This document shows, in pieces, positions 21,287-32,099 of a DNA stretch of 64,000 bases (positions are counted from its first letter, which is position 1; each line of letters begins with the position of its first letter). The DNA comes from Vibrio salilacus (lineage in GTDB: Bacteria > Pseudomonadota > Gammaproteobacteria > Enterobacterales > Vibrionaceae): assembly GCF_002811245.1 (NCBI RefSeq), contig NZ_NIVQ01000015.1, positions 25,451 through 89,450 on the forward strand. Direction: 5' to 3'. The notes beneath the pieces are model-generated. The model had not been told where the DNA came from. It made no database searches and worked only from the letters and a program-made list of their open reading frames with translations. A program made the position numbers and the translations under genes.

Positions 21287-22114
21287 ATGAAGAAGCAGCG
21301 GGCCTTCCTGAAGTGGGCGGGTGGAAAATACGGACTTGTTGAAGATATTCAGCGTCACTTGCCTGAAGCACGTAAGCTGGTGGAACCGTTCGTAGGCGCA
21401 GGTTCTGTGTTTCTTAATACTGATTACGAACACTACTTGCTGGCTGATATCAACCCAGATTTAATCAATCTCTATAACTTGCTCAAGCAAGATCCGCAGA
21501 CATACATCTCAGAATCCAAACGTTGGTTCTGTGCTGAGAACAACCGCAAAGAAGCTTATCTGGATGTTCGTGCGCAGTTCAATGCCACCGATGACGTGTT
21601 TTACCGTTCATTGGCATTTCTGTATATGAATCGCTTTGGTTTTAATGGCTTGTGCCGTTACAACAAAAAAGGCGGTTTTAACGTCCCGTTTGGATCATAT
21701 AAGAAGCCGTATTTCCCCGAAGCTGAACTTGAGTTCTTTGCAGAAAAAGCCAAGAAAGCGACGTTTGTTTGTGAGGGTTACCACGAGACGTTCAAGCGAG
21801 CGCGCAAAGGCTGTGTGGTGTATTGCGATCCTCCTTATGCACCGCTTTCAACCACCGCAAACTTCACGTCGTATGCGGGCAATGGTTTTAGCCTCGATGA
21901 TCAGGCCGCGTTGGCAGATGTCGCAGAAAAAGCGGCGCAGCAACGAGGTATTCCGGTGTTGATTTCAAATCATGATACCACGCTAACTCGTCGCCTTTAT
22001 CATGGTGCGAGCCTGAATGTGGTGAAGGTTAAGCGAACCATCAGTCGTAACGGCGCTGGACGCAATAAAGTCGATGAGTTGTTGGCGCTGTTTAAGCCCT
22101 CGGACAGCAAATAG
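21287..22114 (+). CDS. dam: DNA adenine methyltransferase Dam
   Basis: Methylates adenine in GATC, serving mismatch repair and replication timing; it is essential in Vibrio cholerae because of chromosome II replication. N-terminal LKWAGGKYGLVEDI (SAM-binding) and the catalytic DPPY starting at Asp181, the same position as in E. coli Dam; 275 residues. Sits in the conserved aroKB-damX-dam-rpe-gph-trpS string. Confidence 0.96.
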   Translation: MKKQRAFLKWAGGKYGLVEDIQRHLPEARKLVEPFVGAGSVFLNTDYEHYLLADINPDLINLYNLLKQDPQTYISESKRWFCAENNRKEAYLDVRAQFNATDDVFYRSLAFLYMNRFGFNGLCRYNKKGGFNVPFGSYKKPYFPEAELEFFAEKAKKATFVCEGYHETFKRARKGCVVYCDPPYAPLSTTANFTSYAGNGFSLDDQAALADVAEKAAQQRGIPVLISNHDTTLTRRLYHGASLNVVKVKRTISRNGAGRNKVDELLALFKPSDSK

Positions 22115-22237
22115 TCACATTTCCTCACGCTTGGCTATATTCTTAACGCTAGCTTAGGTAGAATTGCGCGCAAAATACTCTGTTCGCGGAGTTTCTCTTT
22201 TGTGTGCAATGATGCCAATTAATACTAGAGGTCAGGT

Positions 22238-22909
22238 ATGAAAGATTTCCTTATCGCTCCATCGATTCTGTCTGCTGATATGGCTCGCCTTGGCGAGGAT
22301 GTTGAAAAAGTTCTCGCAGCAGGGGCGGATGTGGTTCACTTTGACGTAATGGATAACCACTACGTACCCAACCTGACTTTCGGCGCGCCAATCTGTCAAG
22401 CCTTGCGCGATTACGGCATTACCGCACCTATCGATGTACACCTGATGGTGAAACCGGTTGATCGTCTTGTGCCTGATTTTGCCAAAGCTGGTGCATCGAT
22501 GATCACTTTCCATATCGAAGCGTCTGAACACGTTGACCGTACCTTGCAACTGATCAAAGAGAACGGCTGTAAAGCGGGTGTGGTGTTAAATCCTGCGACT
22601 CCGCTGTCGCATCTCGAGTTCATCATCGATAAAGTGGATATGATTCTACTGATGTCGGTTAACCCAGGCTTTGGTGGCCAGTCATTTATTCCGAAAACGT
22701 TAGATAAGCTGCGTGCAGTACGTAAAATGATTGATGAGTCGGGCCGCGATATTCGTTTGGAAATCGATGGTGGGGTTAAAGTGGACAACATTAAAGAGAT
22801 TGCTGAAGCAGGAGCGGATATGTTCGTTGCCGGTTCGGCGATTTTTAATCAATCTGATTATCAACAAGTCATTGATCAAATGCGCGAACAATTAGCGCAG
22901 GTAAAGTAA
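22238..22909 (+). CDS. rpe: Ribulose-phosphate 3-epimerase
   Basis: Interconverts ribulose 5-phosphate and xylulose 5-phosphate in the pentose phosphate pathway. TIM-barrel landmarks: [29 protein letters not shown] (metal-binding His/Asp), [17 protein letters not shown] and LEIDGGV. 223 residues, normal. A GAGG-type ribosome site precedes the ATG; gph begins 4 nt after the stop. Confidence 0.96.
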   Translation: MKDFLIAPSILSADMARLGEDVEKVLAAGADVVHFDVMDNHYVPNLTFGAPICQALRDYGITAPIDVHLMVKPVDRLVPDFAKAGASMITFHIEASEHVDRTLQLIKENGCKAGVVLNPATPLSHLEFIIDKVDMILLMSVNPGFGGQSFIPKTLDKLRAVRKMIDESGRDIRLEIDGGVKVDNIKEIAEAGADMFVAGSAIFNQSDYQQVIDQMREQLAQVK

Positions 22910-22913
22910 TTTA

Positions 22914-23594
22914 ATGAGCAATATTAAACTGATCGCTTTCGATTTAGACGGTACGCTGCTTGATAGCGTACCTGATTTGGCGGTTGCTGCTGATCAAGCT
23001 GTGCAAACGCTTGGCTTCCCTGCAGTAACTGAACAACAAGTGCGTGATTACGTGGGTAATGGTGCCGATATATTGATTGGTCGCTCGCTAAGTCGAAGCT
23101 TAACGGTAGATCCAAGTCTAGCGCCTGAGCTACTGGTTAAAGCGCGAGAGCTGTTTGATGATTACTACGATAAGAGTGGTCATAAACTTAGCCACCTTTA
23201 TCCACATGTTAAAGAAACATTAGCCGCACTTGACCAGGCTGGTTTTACCATGGCCTTAGTGACCAACAAGCCGTCTAAGTTTGTTCCAGATGTATTAGCC
23301 AAACACGACATCGACAAATACTTTGTCGATGTGATCGGTGGCGATACCTTCCCAGAAAAGAAACCCAATCCAATGGCGCTAAACTGGCTGCTCGAGAAAC
23401 ACAACTGCCAGCCAAGTGAAATGCTGATGGTGGGTGATTCGAGCAACGATATTAAAGCGGCAAAGAATGCTGGTTGTTACTCGTTTGGTTTAACTTATGG
23501 TTACAACCATGGCGAGCCAATCGCAAACGCCAAGCCAGACTTTGTCGCCGACAGCATCGCAGATCTTGTTGAAGCGGTAGCGGTTTACGCATAA
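22914..23594 (+). CDS. gph: Phosphoglycolate phosphatase
   Basis: HAD-family enzyme that clears 2-phosphoglycolate formed during DNA 3'-end repair. Motif I AFDLDGTLLDSVPDL, motif II VTNKPSKF, and motif III-IV GDTFPEKKPNPMAL then MVGDSSNDIKAAKNAG are present. 226 residues. Follows rpe by 4 nt; a terminator separates it from trpS. Confidence 0.95.
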   Translation: MSNIKLIAFDLDGTLLDSVPDLAVAADQAVQTLGFPAVTEQQVRDYVGNGADILIGRSLSRSLTVDPSLAPELLVKARELFDDYYDKSGHKLSHLYPHVKETLAALDQAGFTMALVTNKPSKFVPDVLAKHDIDKYFVDVIGGDTFPEKKPNPMALNWLLEKHNCQPSEMLMVGDSSNDIKAAKNAGCYSFGLTYGYNHGEPIANAKPDFVADSIADLVEAVAVYA

Positions 23595-23639
23595 GCGCGA
23601 CAAAAGGTCTTCCAAAATACTCGTTAATGAGTACACTGG

Positions 23640-23670
23640 AAAACCGTGCACACGTCGCTGCACGGTTTTT
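23640..23670 (+). terminator. Rho-independent terminator between gph and trpS
   Basis: An 11-bp perfect stem (23640-23650 with 23659-23669) ending in a T run. It lies about 45 bases after gph and 37 before trpS. Confidence 0.85.
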
Positions 23671-23706
23671 CATTATTTATCTTAAGAAGTCAAAGGAATC
23701 ATTCTA

Positions 23707-24723
23707 ATGAGCAAACCCATTGTATTGAGTGGTGTTCAACCGTCAGGTGAACTAAGTATCGGTAACTACTTGGGTGCTCTACGTCAATGGCAACAGATGC
23801 AAGACGATTATGATTGCCAGTATTGCGTTGTTGACCTTCATGCGATTACGGTTCGTCAAGATCCTAAGTCTTTGCATGAAGCGACGCTAGACGCACTCGC
23901 AATCTGTCTTGCGGTTGGTGTTGACCCGAAAAAGAGCACGCTATTTGTTCAGTCACACGTCCCTGAGCATGCTCAACTTGGTTGGCTTCTTAACTGTTAT
24001 ACCCAAATGGGTGAGCTGAGCCGTATGACTCAGTTTAAAGACAAATCTGCTCGTTATGCCAATGACGTTAATGCTGGCCTATTTGGCTACCCGGTATTAA
24101 TGGCGGCCGATATTCTGCTTTACGGAGCCCACCAGGTGCCCGTTGGCAATGACCAAAAGCAGCACTTAGAGTTAGCACGTGATATTGCGACGCGTTTTAA
24201 CAACATCTACTCGCCTGAAAGCCCAATATTTACCGTGCCAGAGCCTTACATTCCGACGGTCAATGCCCGCGTGATGAGCCTGCAAGATGCGACTAAGAAG
24301 ATGTCGAAGTCTGATGATAACCGTAAGAATGTCATCACCTTACTCGAAGAGCCTAAATCTATCTTGAAGAAGATCAACAAGGCGCAAACCGATACCGAAA
24401 CGCCACCACGTATTGCGGCGGATTGGGACAACAAAGCGGGTATCTCGAATCTCATGAGCCTTTACTCTGCCGCTAGCGGATTGAGCTTTGAACAGATCGA
24501 AGTGCAATATCAAGGCGTGGAAATGTACGGCCCATTCAAGAAAGATGTTGGTGAAGCGCTGGTCGCGATGCTTGAGCCAATTCAAACGGAATACCGTCGT
24601 ATTCGCGCAGATCGCGCTTATATGGATCAGGTGATGAAGCAAGGTGCAGAGAAAGCATCGGCTCGCGCTGCTGAAACATTGAAGCAAGCGTATCAAGCTG
24701 TCGGCTTTGTTGCTCGTCCGTAG
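23707..24723 (+). CDS. trpS: Tryptophanyl-tRNA synthetase
   Basis: Class I synthetase charging tRNA-Trp. The HIGH-like [12 protein letters not shown] near the N terminus and KKMSKSDDN in the middle are the two ATP-binding signatures; 338 residues, close to the E. coli length of 334. Last gene of the dam-region string. The following 339 bp hold a palindromic repeat and no gene. Confidence 0.96.
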   Translation: MSKPIVLSGVQPSGELSIGNYLGALRQWQQMQDDYDCQYCVVDLHAITVRQDPKSLHEATLDALAICLAVGVDPKKSTLFVQSHVPEHAQLGWLLNCYTQMGELSRMTQFKDKSARYANDVNAGLFGYPVLMAADILLYGAHQVPVGNDQKQHLELARDIATRFNNIYSPESPIFTVPEPYIPTVNARVMSLQDATKKMSKSDDNRKNVITLLEEPKSILKKINKAQTDTETPPRIAADWDNKAGISNLMSLYSAASGLSFEQIEVQYQGVEMYGPFKKDVGEALVAMLEPIQTEYRRIRADRAYMDQVMKQGAEKASARAAETLKQAYQAVGFVARP

Positions 24724-24814
24724 GTTAAGTATTTTAGGGCTTAGAAGGCAAATTCTAGTTCTTAGCAGTCGACCTCTAGGAGCTCGGGTCTGCTGAGCCT
24801 TCGAGCTGATTTTG

Positions 24815-25011
24815 GCAGCACTTTGTGGGAAATTTATACAAGGCACCGGCTTTGACTTGTGGTTACTCTACATAAAAAGCCGATAACGCAGTAGAAATGA
24901 ACCACAAAGGCTGCCCGAAGGGTTCGGCTAGAATCGTTTTATGCTTTGTTAAGCGGTATTGACTTAGAATAACTAGGCGACATACTTCTTGCCGCGCCTA
25001 AAACGATTCTA
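24815..25011. repeat. Nested-palindrome intergenic repeat after trpS
   Basis: Inside the 24724-25062 gap, several inverted repeats are nested. The clearest are TAGAATCGTTTTA (24929-24941) with its perfect complement at 24999-25011, and GCAGCACTTTGTGG (24815-24828) with a near-complement at 24902-24914; a shorter CGGCTTT/AAAGCCG pair lies between them. The size and folding potential resemble a MITE or ERIC-like intergenic element. I cannot count genomic copies here. Confidence 0.5.
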
Positions 25012-25062
25012 TCTCGAACAAAATTTAACCGAGAAAGATAAACAGACCCCAGACACTCATTT

Positions 25063-25650
25063 CTAGATACTGATACCAATATTACTCACGCTTTCATCGC
25101 GCAACTCAGAACGCAGGTCTTTAATCAGGTCAATATCACGCTCCTCGGCTTCTCGTAACGGCCTAAAAATCGCCCACTGAACATCCCACTCAGCGCAGAC
25201 TGATTCATTCTGCTTTTGGTTTTCATTGGTGATCGCTTCACCGCTTTGCGCTTCTTCTAACTGGGCAACCGTTGTGACTGACAGCTGACTGACTTTATGC
25301 ATGTTTTCATACAGATAATCGCGATCAAGCAGGCCGTGTAGCAAATGAGACAAAGCGACACAGGCATCAATAGCCGGGTAAACACCATAAAAATCAAAAT
25401 CTTCCGAGCTTGGAATGATCTCTTCTAACTTCTCGAGCTGATGCTCAAAGTTTACCTTGGCGGTTTTTACTGTCAGTTGCTCCCAAATACTATCGATAAT
25501 ATCGCGATAGACTCGCGCTTGTGCAAATTGGGTGCTATCACAAAACATGGCGTAGTTTGGGTACATGCGTTCACACAGACAGGCCATAAAGGTAATCTGT
25601 TTCCAGGGTTCTAACTTCTCAAGGCGAAGTTGAAGAGGATTCTGTAGCAT
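25063..25650 (-). CDS. YjaG family protein (DUF416)
   Basis: A 195-residue soluble protein starting MLQNPLQLRLEKLEPWKQITF and containing CERMYPNYAMF and VYPAIDACVAL, the pattern of the YjaG/DUF416 family found across gammaproteobacteria. No function is known to me. It is convergent to trpS, separated by the repeat region, and divergent from the dehydrogenase gene with about 70 bp between the starts. Confidence 0.88.
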   Translation of the reverse strand: MLQNPLQLRLEKLEPWKQITFMACLCERMYPNYAMFCDSTQFAQARVYRDIIDSIWEQLTVKTAKVNFEHQLEKLEEIIPSSEDFDFYGVYPAIDACVALSHLLHGLLDRDYLYENMHKVSQLSVTTVAQLEEAQSGEAITNENQKQNESVCAEWDVQWAIFRPLREAEERDIDLIKDLRSELRDESVSNIGISI

Positions 25651-25720
25651 AGAGACTCATTGGTTGCTGAAATAGACAGCGAGAGTTTACTTGATAACCA
25701 ACAGGGAAAAAAGCAAGCTG

Positions 25721-26647
25721 ATGAACAATTTTACTCATAACCTCTACCTGATGACGGAACACAACGACCAGTACCAGCAGTTACTTGAGCAAGCCGCACT
25801 GCCCGACTTAGCGATCACCTCAGATCCAAGCCAGGCTAGCATTCTACTCGCTTCACCACCAAAAGCGGCCAAGCGCATCAATGAGTTCTCGCATATTGAG
25901 TGGATACAGTCGATTTACGCTGGTGTCGATGCTCTCGTCCCTAAACTCAATCACTTTGAAGGCCAACTGACGAATGTCAAAGGCATCTTTGGCCAGCAAA
26001 TTAGCGAGTACGTTCTGGGGTATTGCATCGAGCATTATCGTCACTTTAATCATTACCGCCATCAGCAGGGGCAATGTCAGTGGGCGCCCAAACCTTATCA
26101 ATCGCTAACAGGAAAAAAAATGGTGATCCTGGGCACAGGATCAATTGGCGCTTACCTTGCTCAAGCGGTCAAAACGTTGGCCATTGAACCAATCGGCGTC
26201 AATCGCAGTGGCATCCCAACGAAACACTCACCTTTTGCTGCCACCTATCATATTCAGGAGCTCACGATCGCCCTTGCGCAAGCCGATATTGTCGTCAACA
26301 CCTTACCCAATACCCCAGAAACTCATCATATTCTGGATAGCGAGAGTTTAGCGCACTGCAAGAACGTACTGCTGTTTAATGTTGGACGAGGTAATGCGAT
26401 TCACCAAGCGGGACTGCTTGAAGCGCTCAATAATGGCGCCGTCGAGCATGCCTTTGTTGATGTTTTTGAACAAGAACCTCTCGACGAGCAACACCCTTAT
26501 TGGCAGCAGGAGAATCTGACTATCACACCTCACATTGCCGCCGTTAGCTTTCCTGAGCAGGTTATCGAGATCTTTGCGGACAATTACCAACGTTGGCGAG
26601 ATGGCTTTAGCTTGATGAACGTGGTGGATGTTAACAAAGGATACTAA
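25721..26647 (+). CDS. D-2-hydroxyacid dehydrogenase (GhrA-like)
   Basis: NAD(P)-dependent reductase of 2-keto acids. The Rossmann motif VILGTGSIGAYLAQ, the RGNAIHQAGLLEAL segment with the catalytic Arg region, the FVDVFEQEPLDEQHPYW stretch and the late TPHIAAVSFPE with the catalytic His are all visible. 308 residues from the ATG at 21 bp after the AGGG; an in-frame TTG at 25691 would add 10 residues without family support. Resembles GhrA-type glyoxylate/hydroxypyruvate reductases; the substrate is not certain. Confidence 0.85.
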   Translation: MNNFTHNLYLMTEHNDQYQQLLEQAALPDLAITSDPSQASILLASPPKAAKRINEFSHIEWIQSIYAGVDALVPKLNHFEGQLTNVKGIFGQQISEYVLGYCIEHYRHFNHYRHQQGQCQWAPKPYQSLTGKKMVILGTGSIGAYLAQAVKTLAIEPIGVNRSGIPTKHSPFAATYHIQELTIALAQADIVVNTLPNTPETHHILDSESLAHCKNVLLFNVGRGNAIHQAGLLEALNNGAVEHAFVDVFEQEPLDEQHPYWQQENLTITPHIAAVSFPEQVIEIFADNYQRWRDGFSLMNVVDVNKGY

Positions 26648-26876
26648 TTGCGCATTGCCCTGTGTTGAAAAGGAAGATTATGGACAAACACCCTTGTATC
26701 TATTTTTTATCATCGCCCAACAGGAACCCCTTGTACATAGGGGGAACAAGTAGGTTGACCAGCTGCAGCCAATGGAATCTAAGCCTAATTGGTGAGAGGT
26801 TAATATCTTTAACGGACTTCGGGTCGAGGTCTTATTAGGCAATACGACATCGGTTGTAAGAAAATAAGCTGAAACC

Positions 26877-27157
26877 ATGGCAAAAAGATGTGGCGCATCG
26901 GCATCAATAGATGCTGAATACATCGCTAGAATGGAAGATGTTTTAGACCTTTATGCGGAGCCTGAAGATCCTCAGTATCCCGTTGTTAACCTCGATGGAG
27001 TATTGAAATTGGGCCGATGAATAAGTAATACTTAAACCGTCGTATAGACAGTTTTGAATTATTAAAGAAAGAACTTATGGCATGGGAGATCGCGAGGAAT
27101 AATGCTAAGCCAACAATTAATTGGTTATTCAATATGGTCTCAGCTAGGAAAAACTGA
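26877..27157 (+). pseudogene. Decayed IS630-family transposase
   Basis: A short frame 26877-27020 encodes AEYIARMEDVLDLY followed by PEDPQYPVVNLD, the start of the DDE catalytic domain of IS630-type transposases. About 35 bases later another frame ending at 27157 encodes NRRIDSFELLKKELMAWE and RNNAKPTINWLFNMVSAR, the typical IS630 C terminus. The middle of the enzyme, including the remaining DDE residues, is missing, and upstream frames are broken by stops. The surrounding 26648-27233 gap holds no intact gene. The family call is from remembered motifs. Confidence 0.7.
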
Positions 27158-27158
27158 A

Positions 27159-27177
27159 GAGGGCATATAATGCCCTC
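27159..27177. terminator. Hairpin downstream of accC
   Basis: GAGGGCA (27159-27165) pairs with TGCCCTC (27171-27177). It lies between the transposase remnant and the accC stop. No T run, so a terminator role is tentative. Confidence 0.35.
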
Positions 27178-27233
27178 AACTAGTCAAAACTTGTGTGAAC
27201 GAGTACTAGGTACTCGCTTCTAGGTACCGATCA

Positions 27234-28574
27234 CTACAGACCAAGTTTCTTCTCTAAGTAATGAATGTTAGCGCCACCGTGTTGGAAGTTTTCATCATTC
27301 ATGATGCTTTCTTGCAAAGTCACGTTAGTTTTGATGCCTTCAATAATCATTTCACCTAGGGCATTCTTCATACGAGCAATCGCCACATCACGGTTCTCAC
27401 CGTAGGTGATAAGCTTACCGATCATCGAGTCGTAGTGCGGAGGCACTGTGTAGCCTGCATAGATGTGTGATTCCCAGCGAACCCCCATGCCACCTGGCGA
27501 GTGGAAGCGTTCGATTTTACCTGGTGAAGGTAAGAAACGTTCTGGGTCTTCAGCGTTGATACGACATTCGATGGCATGGCCGCGGATCTTGATGTCATCT
27601 TGTGTGAATGACAAAGGTTGACCCGCTGCAACGCGCAGTTGTTCTTTGATGAGGTCGATACCAGTCACCATTTCGGTCACTGGGTGCTCAACCTGAATAC
27701 GCGTGTTCATTTCGATGAAGTAGAACTCACCGTTTTCGTACAAGAACTCAAATGTACCCGCACCGCGGTAGCCAATTTCAAGACAGGCACGCGTACAACG
27801 TTCACCGATGTATTTGCGCATTTCTTCAGTGATGCCTGGCGCTGGTGCCTCTTCAACAACCTTTTGGTGACGACGCTGCATTGAGCAGTCACGTTCACCA
27901 AGGTGGATGGCTCCGCCTTGACCGTCTGCGATGATCTGTACTTCAACGTGACGAGGGTTTTCTAGGAATTTTTCCATGTAAACCATATCGTTGTTGAAAC
28001 AGGCTTTCGCTTCTGCCCGCGTCATTGCGATGGCTTCAACAAGATCTTTTTCGCTGCGTACCACACGCATACCACGACCGCCGCCGCCACCAGAGGCTTT
28101 GATGATGACTGGGTAACCGATGCGTTTAGCATGGGCTCTGTTCTTCATTTCGTCGCCGTCAAGTGGACCATCAGAGCCAGGTACACAAGGTACGCCCGCC
28201 TTTTTCATGGCCGTGATTGCTGACACTTTATCACCCATCATGCGGATGGTGTCGGCTTTCGGGCCGACGAAAATAAAACCGCTTCGTTCGACTTGCTCAG
28301 CAAAATCAGCGTTTTCGGACAGGAAACCGTAACCAGGGTGGATGGCGACTGCACCAGTCACTTCCGCCGCTGAAATGATGCGCGGAATGTTTAGGTAGCT
28401 GTCGATACCACGAGCAGGACCAATACAGATCGCTTCATCAGCAAGCAGTACGTGTTTTAGATCACGATCAGCGGTTGAGTGAACTGCGACCGTTTTAATC
28501 CCAAGTTCTTTACATGCGCGAAGGATACGAAGTGCAATTTCACCTCGGTTCGCGATGACTAATTTATCTAGCAT
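27234..28574 (-). CDS. accC: Acetyl-CoA carboxylase, biotin carboxylase subunit
   Basis: ATP-dependent carboxylation of biotin on AccB, the first half of malonyl-CoA formation. ATP-grasp features are clear: the N-terminal [18 protein letters not shown], the Gly-rich [14 protein letters not shown] loop, [13 protein letters not shown], and the catalytic [14 protein letters not shown]. 446 residues, normal. Second gene of accB-accC, 15 nt after accB. Confidence 0.97.
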   Translation of the reverse strand: MLDKLVIANRGEIALRILRACKELGIKTVAVHSTADRDLKHVLLADEAICIGPARGIDSYLNIPRIISAAEVTGAVAIHPGYGFLSENADFAEQVERSGFIFVGPKADTIRMMGDKVSAITAMKKAGVPCVPGSDGPLDGDEMKNRAHAKRIGYPVIIKASGGGGGRGMRVVRSEKDLVEAIAMTRAEAKACFNNDMVYMEKFLENPRHVEVQIIADGQGGAIHLGERDCSMQRRHQKVVEEAPAPGITEEMRKYIGERCTRACLEIGYRGAGTFEFLYENGEFYFIEMNTRIQVEHPVTEMVTGIDLIKEQLRVAAGQPLSFTQDDIKIRGHAIECRINAEDPERFLPSPGKIERFHSPGGMGVRWESHIYAGYTVPPHYDSMIGKLITYGENRDVAIARMKNALGEMIIEGIKTNVTLQESIMNDENFQHGGANIHYLEKKLGL

Positions 28575-28589
28575 GAGAGAGAGCCTCTA

Positions 28590-29045
28590 TTATTCGATAA
28601 CAACAAGTGGTTGGTCGAATTCAACTGGCTGACCGTCTTCTACTAGGATCGCCGTTACCACGCCTGACTTGTCGGATTCAATCTGGTTCATCATTTTCAT
28701 TGCTTCAACGATACACAGTGTATCGCCAGCGTTAACACTTTGACCCACTTCAATGAAAGATTTCGAATCTGGACTTGGAGAGCGGTAGAAAGTCCCCACC
28801 ATGGGAGAAAGAACCTGATGACCTTTAGGCGCCGCTGGTGCTGCAGACTCTACTGCCGTTGGTGCTGGTGCAGCCGGGGCTGCTGCAGGCACTGCGACGG
28901 GGGCTGGTGCGTAATGAATCGGCGCTGGAGCTGCAGCGCCGTGACGGCTGATGCGTACCGATTCTTCACCTTCAGAAATTTCTAGCTCAGCTATGCCAGA
29001 TTCTTCTACTAACTCGATAAGCTTCTTGATTTTACGGATATCCAT
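28590..29045 (-). CDS. accB: Biotin carboxyl carrier protein of acetyl-CoA carboxylase
   Basis: Carries biotin between the carboxylase and transferase subunits. The C-terminal biotinyl domain has [10 protein letters not shown] with the biotin-accepting Lys; the N-terminal [17 protein letters not shown] is the standard start, followed by an Ala/Pro-rich linker. The start at 29045 is chosen over an upstream in-frame ATG because it gives this conserved beginning; 151 residues. Lies between aroQ and accC. Confidence 0.96.
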   Translation of the reverse strand: MDIRKIKKLIELVEESGIAELEISEGEESVRISRHGAAAPAPIHYAPAPVAVPAAAPAAPAPTAVESAAPAAPKGHQVLSPMVGTFYRSPSPDSKSFIEVGQSVNAGDTLCIVEAMKMMNQIESDKSGVVTAILVEDGQPVEFDQPLVVIE

Positions 29046-29123
29046 CTTTTCTTTCTCTTTTATCTTGTGAATAAGACAGCTCAATAATGAACTGCAGAGT
29101 GTTTCGTACTTTTCTGTTTGCTG

Positions 29124-29573
29124 CTATTGAGCTTGCAGATGTTTAATCGCAGCAGACAGAGCGAATTGGTAACCTTGTGCACCTAGACCGCAAATCACCC
29201 CTTGTGCCTTGTCAGACAGATAAGAGTGGTGGCGAAACGGCTCTCGAGCATGCACATTGGATAAATGTACTTCGATAAATGGGATAGCAACACCAAGCAG
29301 TGCGTCTCTTAACGCCACACTGGTGTGGGTAAAAGCGGCAGGGTTGATGATGATAAAGTCCACCTGGTTGTAGGCGGCATGAATCGCTTCGATCAACTCA
29401 TATTCACGATTAGATTGCAGATGTTTTAGCGTTACACCTGCGTCATGAGCTTGTTCGGTTAATGTGTCGATAATCTGCGCTAAGGTAGAAGAACCGTAAT
29501 GTGCTGGTTCACGTAGACCTAATAGGTTTAGATTTGGACCATTTAAGACAAGAATGCGTGAGTTTGCTGTCAT
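29124..29573 (-). CDS. aroQ: 3-dehydroquinate dehydratase, type II
   Basis: Dehydrates 3-dehydroquinate to 3-dehydroshikimate. The beginning [13 protein letters not shown], the catalytic Tyr-containing region after [37 protein letters not shown] and [18 protein letters not shown] are the type II signatures. 149 residues. Upstream of accBC, as in E. coli-like and Vibrio genomes. Confidence 0.96.
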   Translation of the reverse strand: MTANSRILVLNGPNLNLLGLREPAHYGSSTLAQIIDTLTEQAHDAGVTLKHLQSNREYELIEAIHAAYNQVDFIIINPAAFTHTSVALRDALLGVAIPFIEVHLSNVHAREPFRHHSYLSDKAQGVICGLGAQGYQFALSAAIKHLQAQ

Positions 29574-29814
29574 TGTGCTGCTATCTTCCTACTTCATGAG
29601 ATGAATTGGAATATTCCCATATTATCATGGATTCAGCCTACTAAATTCGGTTGAAAAAGTAGCGAATCTTTGAAATAGACCCAGATTATAGCTAATTCAG
29701 CGCAAATCGCAGCAATTTACTGGTCTAATCACCTGGAAGGAAGACAGAGAATGGGATGGGGCTCTAGGCTTGAAGGTGTCTCGCACTCGAACAAATGCGA
29801 TTGTGGATGAAATA

Positions 29815-29847
29815 AACACACCGTACCTATGATTAGCACGGTGTGTT
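29815..29847. terminator. acs: Hairpin in the acs-aroQ gap
   Basis: A 10-bp perfect stem (29815-29824 with 29838-29847) with T-rich flanks, stronger on the plus strand. It lies about 90 bases beyond the acs stop. Nothing else was seen in the 29574-29937 gap. Confidence 0.5.
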
Positions 29848-29937
29848 TTTGTATAGTGCCTGGGGCGTCTGTCATTCTGAACAAGGAGGCACGGTCGTGA
29901 TTCAGAATCTGGTTTCACTGGCTCACATGAATGCTAC

Positions 29938-31887
29938 TCACGCCAGTTGAGCTTTCTCAGCAATCAACTTATCAACCACACTTGGGTCGGCGAGTGTTGA
30001 AGTATCGCCTAGGTTGCTGGTATCACCAGTGGCAATCTTACGTAGAATACGACGCATGATTTTTCCTGAGCGGGTTTTAGGTAGTGAATCTGTCCAGTGC
30101 AGCACATCTGGTGTGGCGATTGGACCAATCTCTTTACGTACCCAATTTTTGACTTCTTTGTGCAGCTCTGCACTTGGGTACTCACCATCATTTAGGGTGA
30201 TGTAAGCGTAGATCGCTTGGCCTTTGATGTCGTGTGGAATACCGACAATTGCCGCCTCGGCAATTTTGTGGTGTGCAACGAGCGCTGATTCAATCTCAGC
30301 CGTACCCATACGGTGACCTGACACATTCAATACGTCATCAACACGCCCCGTGATCCAGTAGTAACCATCTTCGTCGCGACGAGCACCATCACTGGTAAAG
30401 TACATGCCTTTAAAGGTTGAGAAGTAGGTTTGCTCAAAGCGGTCGTGATCGCCGTAAACGGTACGCATCTGGCCAGGCCATGAATCGAGAATAACAAGGT
30501 TACCATCGGTTGCACCTTCGATGATGTTACCCATGTTATCCACCAAAGCAGGCTGTATACCAAAAAATGGTCGGGTTGCTGAACCTGGTTTGAGATCGGT
30601 TGCACCTGGAAGTGGCGCAATCAAAATACCGCCGGTTTCCGTTTGCCACCAAGTATCGACGATGGGTGACTTCTCATTACCGATGGTTTTGTAGTACCAC
30701 TCCCATGCCTCAGGGTTAATAGGCTCACCGACTGACCCCATAATACGCAGACTGCTACGAGAAGTGCCTTCAACCGCTTCATTACCTTTGGCCATTAGGG
30801 CGCGAATCGCAGTTGGAGCGGTATAAAGAATATTAACTTGATGCTTATCGACGACTTGACTCATACGGTTGGTGCTTGGATAGTTCGGCACACCTTCAAA
30901 CAAAATGGTTTTGGCGCCGTTAGCCAGCGGCCCGTATACCAGGTAAGTGTGGCCGGTAATCCAACCAACATCGGCAGTACACCAGAAGGTCTCACCAGGC
31001 TGGTAGTCAAACACATACTTGAACGTCATTGCTGCATAGACTAGGTAACCACCAGTGGTGTGGAGAACACCTTTTGGCTTACCCGTTGAGCCTGATGTGT
31101 AAAGGATGAACAACGGGTCTTCGGCGTTCATCTCTTCTGGCGGACAATCAGCAGAGACATTCGCGGTTGCTTCATGCCACCAAACATCACGATGCTCATG
31201 CCAATCGATATCACCGCCAGTACGCTTCATAACGATGACTTTATCGATGGTTTTGACATCTGGGTTGGTTAGCGCTTCATCGACATTTTTTTTCAGTGGT
31301 ACGGCGCGACCGCCACGCACACCTTCGTCTGCGGTAATGACGACTTTGGCATCGGAATCAATAATACGACCAGAAAGTGCTTCTGGTGAGAAACCACCAA
31401 AGACCACCGTATGTACTGCACCAATACGGGTACATGCGAGCATGGCCACGGCTGCTTCGGTCACCATTGGCATGTAAAGGCAAACCACATCGCCTTTGCG
31501 GACGCCTTGCTGTTTTAAGGCATTAGAAAATTCACACACTTCTTTGTGCAGTTCTTTGAAAGTGAGTGTGCTGTCGTCATTCGGGTCATCCCCTTCCCAA
31601 ATGATCGCGATCTCATCGCCACGTTCTGCGAGGTGACGGTCAATACAGTTGGCGGAAACATTCAGTGTGCCATCTTCAAACCAACGAATATCAACGTGGC
31701 CTGTGTCAAAAGAGGTGTTTTTTACTTGGCTAAACGGTTTGATCCAGTCAACAATTTTGCCGTGTTCACTCCAGAAACCAACCGGATCGGTGACCGATTG
31801 CTGATACATGGCTTGGTAGGTATCGATATCCGCGTGAGTATTTTTTTTGATGTTCTCTTTCACCGGATAGATATGGGCTTCACTCAT
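29938..31887 (-). CDS. acs: Acetyl-CoA synthetase
   Basis: Activates acetate to acetyl-CoA through acetyl-AMP, allowing growth on low acetate. Adenylate-forming motifs [41 protein letters not shown], and the C-terminal [14 protein letters not shown] with the Lys that is acetylated in this family. 649 residues. AAGGAG lies 6-7 bases before the ATG. The leader has two palindromes: 31907-31921 and GGGTC/GACCC at 31947-31960. Control by the CrbS/CrbR system encoded nearby is expected from Vibrio cholerae work; the site is not known to me. Confidence 0.97.
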   Translation of the reverse strand: MSEAHIYPVKENIKKNTHADIDTYQAMYQQSVTDPVGFWSEHGKIVDWIKPFSQVKNTSFDTGHVDIRWFEDGTLNVSANCIDRHLAERGDEIAIIWEGDDPNDDSTLTFKELHKEVCEFSNALKQQGVRKGDVVCLYMPMVTEAAVAMLACTRIGAVHTVVFGGFSPEALSGRIIDSDAKVVITADEGVRGGRAVPLKKNVDEALTNPDVKTIDKVIVMKRTGGDIDWHEHRDVWWHEATANVSADCPPEEMNAEDPLFILYTSGSTGKPKGVLHTTGGYLVYAAMTFKYVFDYQPGETFWCTADVGWITGHTYLVYGPLANGAKTILFEGVPNYPSTNRMSQVVDKHQVNILYTAPTAIRALMAKGNEAVEGTSRSSLRIMGSVGEPINPEAWEWYYKTIGNEKSPIVDTWWQTETGGILIAPLPGATDLKPGSATRPFFGIQPALVDNMGNIIEGATDGNLVILDSWPGQMRTVYGDHDRFEQTYFSTFKGMYFTSDGARRDEDGYYWITGRVDDVLNVSGHRMGTAEIESALVAHHKIAEAAIVGIPHDIKGQAIYAYITLNDGEYPSAELHKEVKNWVRKEIGPIATPDVLHWTDSLPKTRSGKIMRRILRKIATGDTSNLGDTSTLADPSVVDKLIAEKAQLA

Positions 31888-32099
31888 TGCTTATCTCCTT
31901 GTGCTTAATTCGTAACGAATTGAGCAAGTGTCCGTTTAAAACGATCGGGTCGCCTGACCCTAACGTCGTAAAAATCCCTATGGTTATAACTTTCAGGCAC
32001 AGGCGCGGATTCGACAATTAGACTTTAGGATGAGAACACATAATCTGCTTATAAATTAATGGTCTATGTTTAAAATTGAGAGTTGGATCTAAGGATGGC

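Noticed and set aside
22238..22791. Long antisense frames over rpe
   Set aside because: Shadow frames of a secure housekeeping gene.
24340..24846. 168-residue open frame antisense to the end of trpS
   Set aside because: Mostly the mirror of trpS, with an arbitrary start in the repeat region; no recognisable domain.
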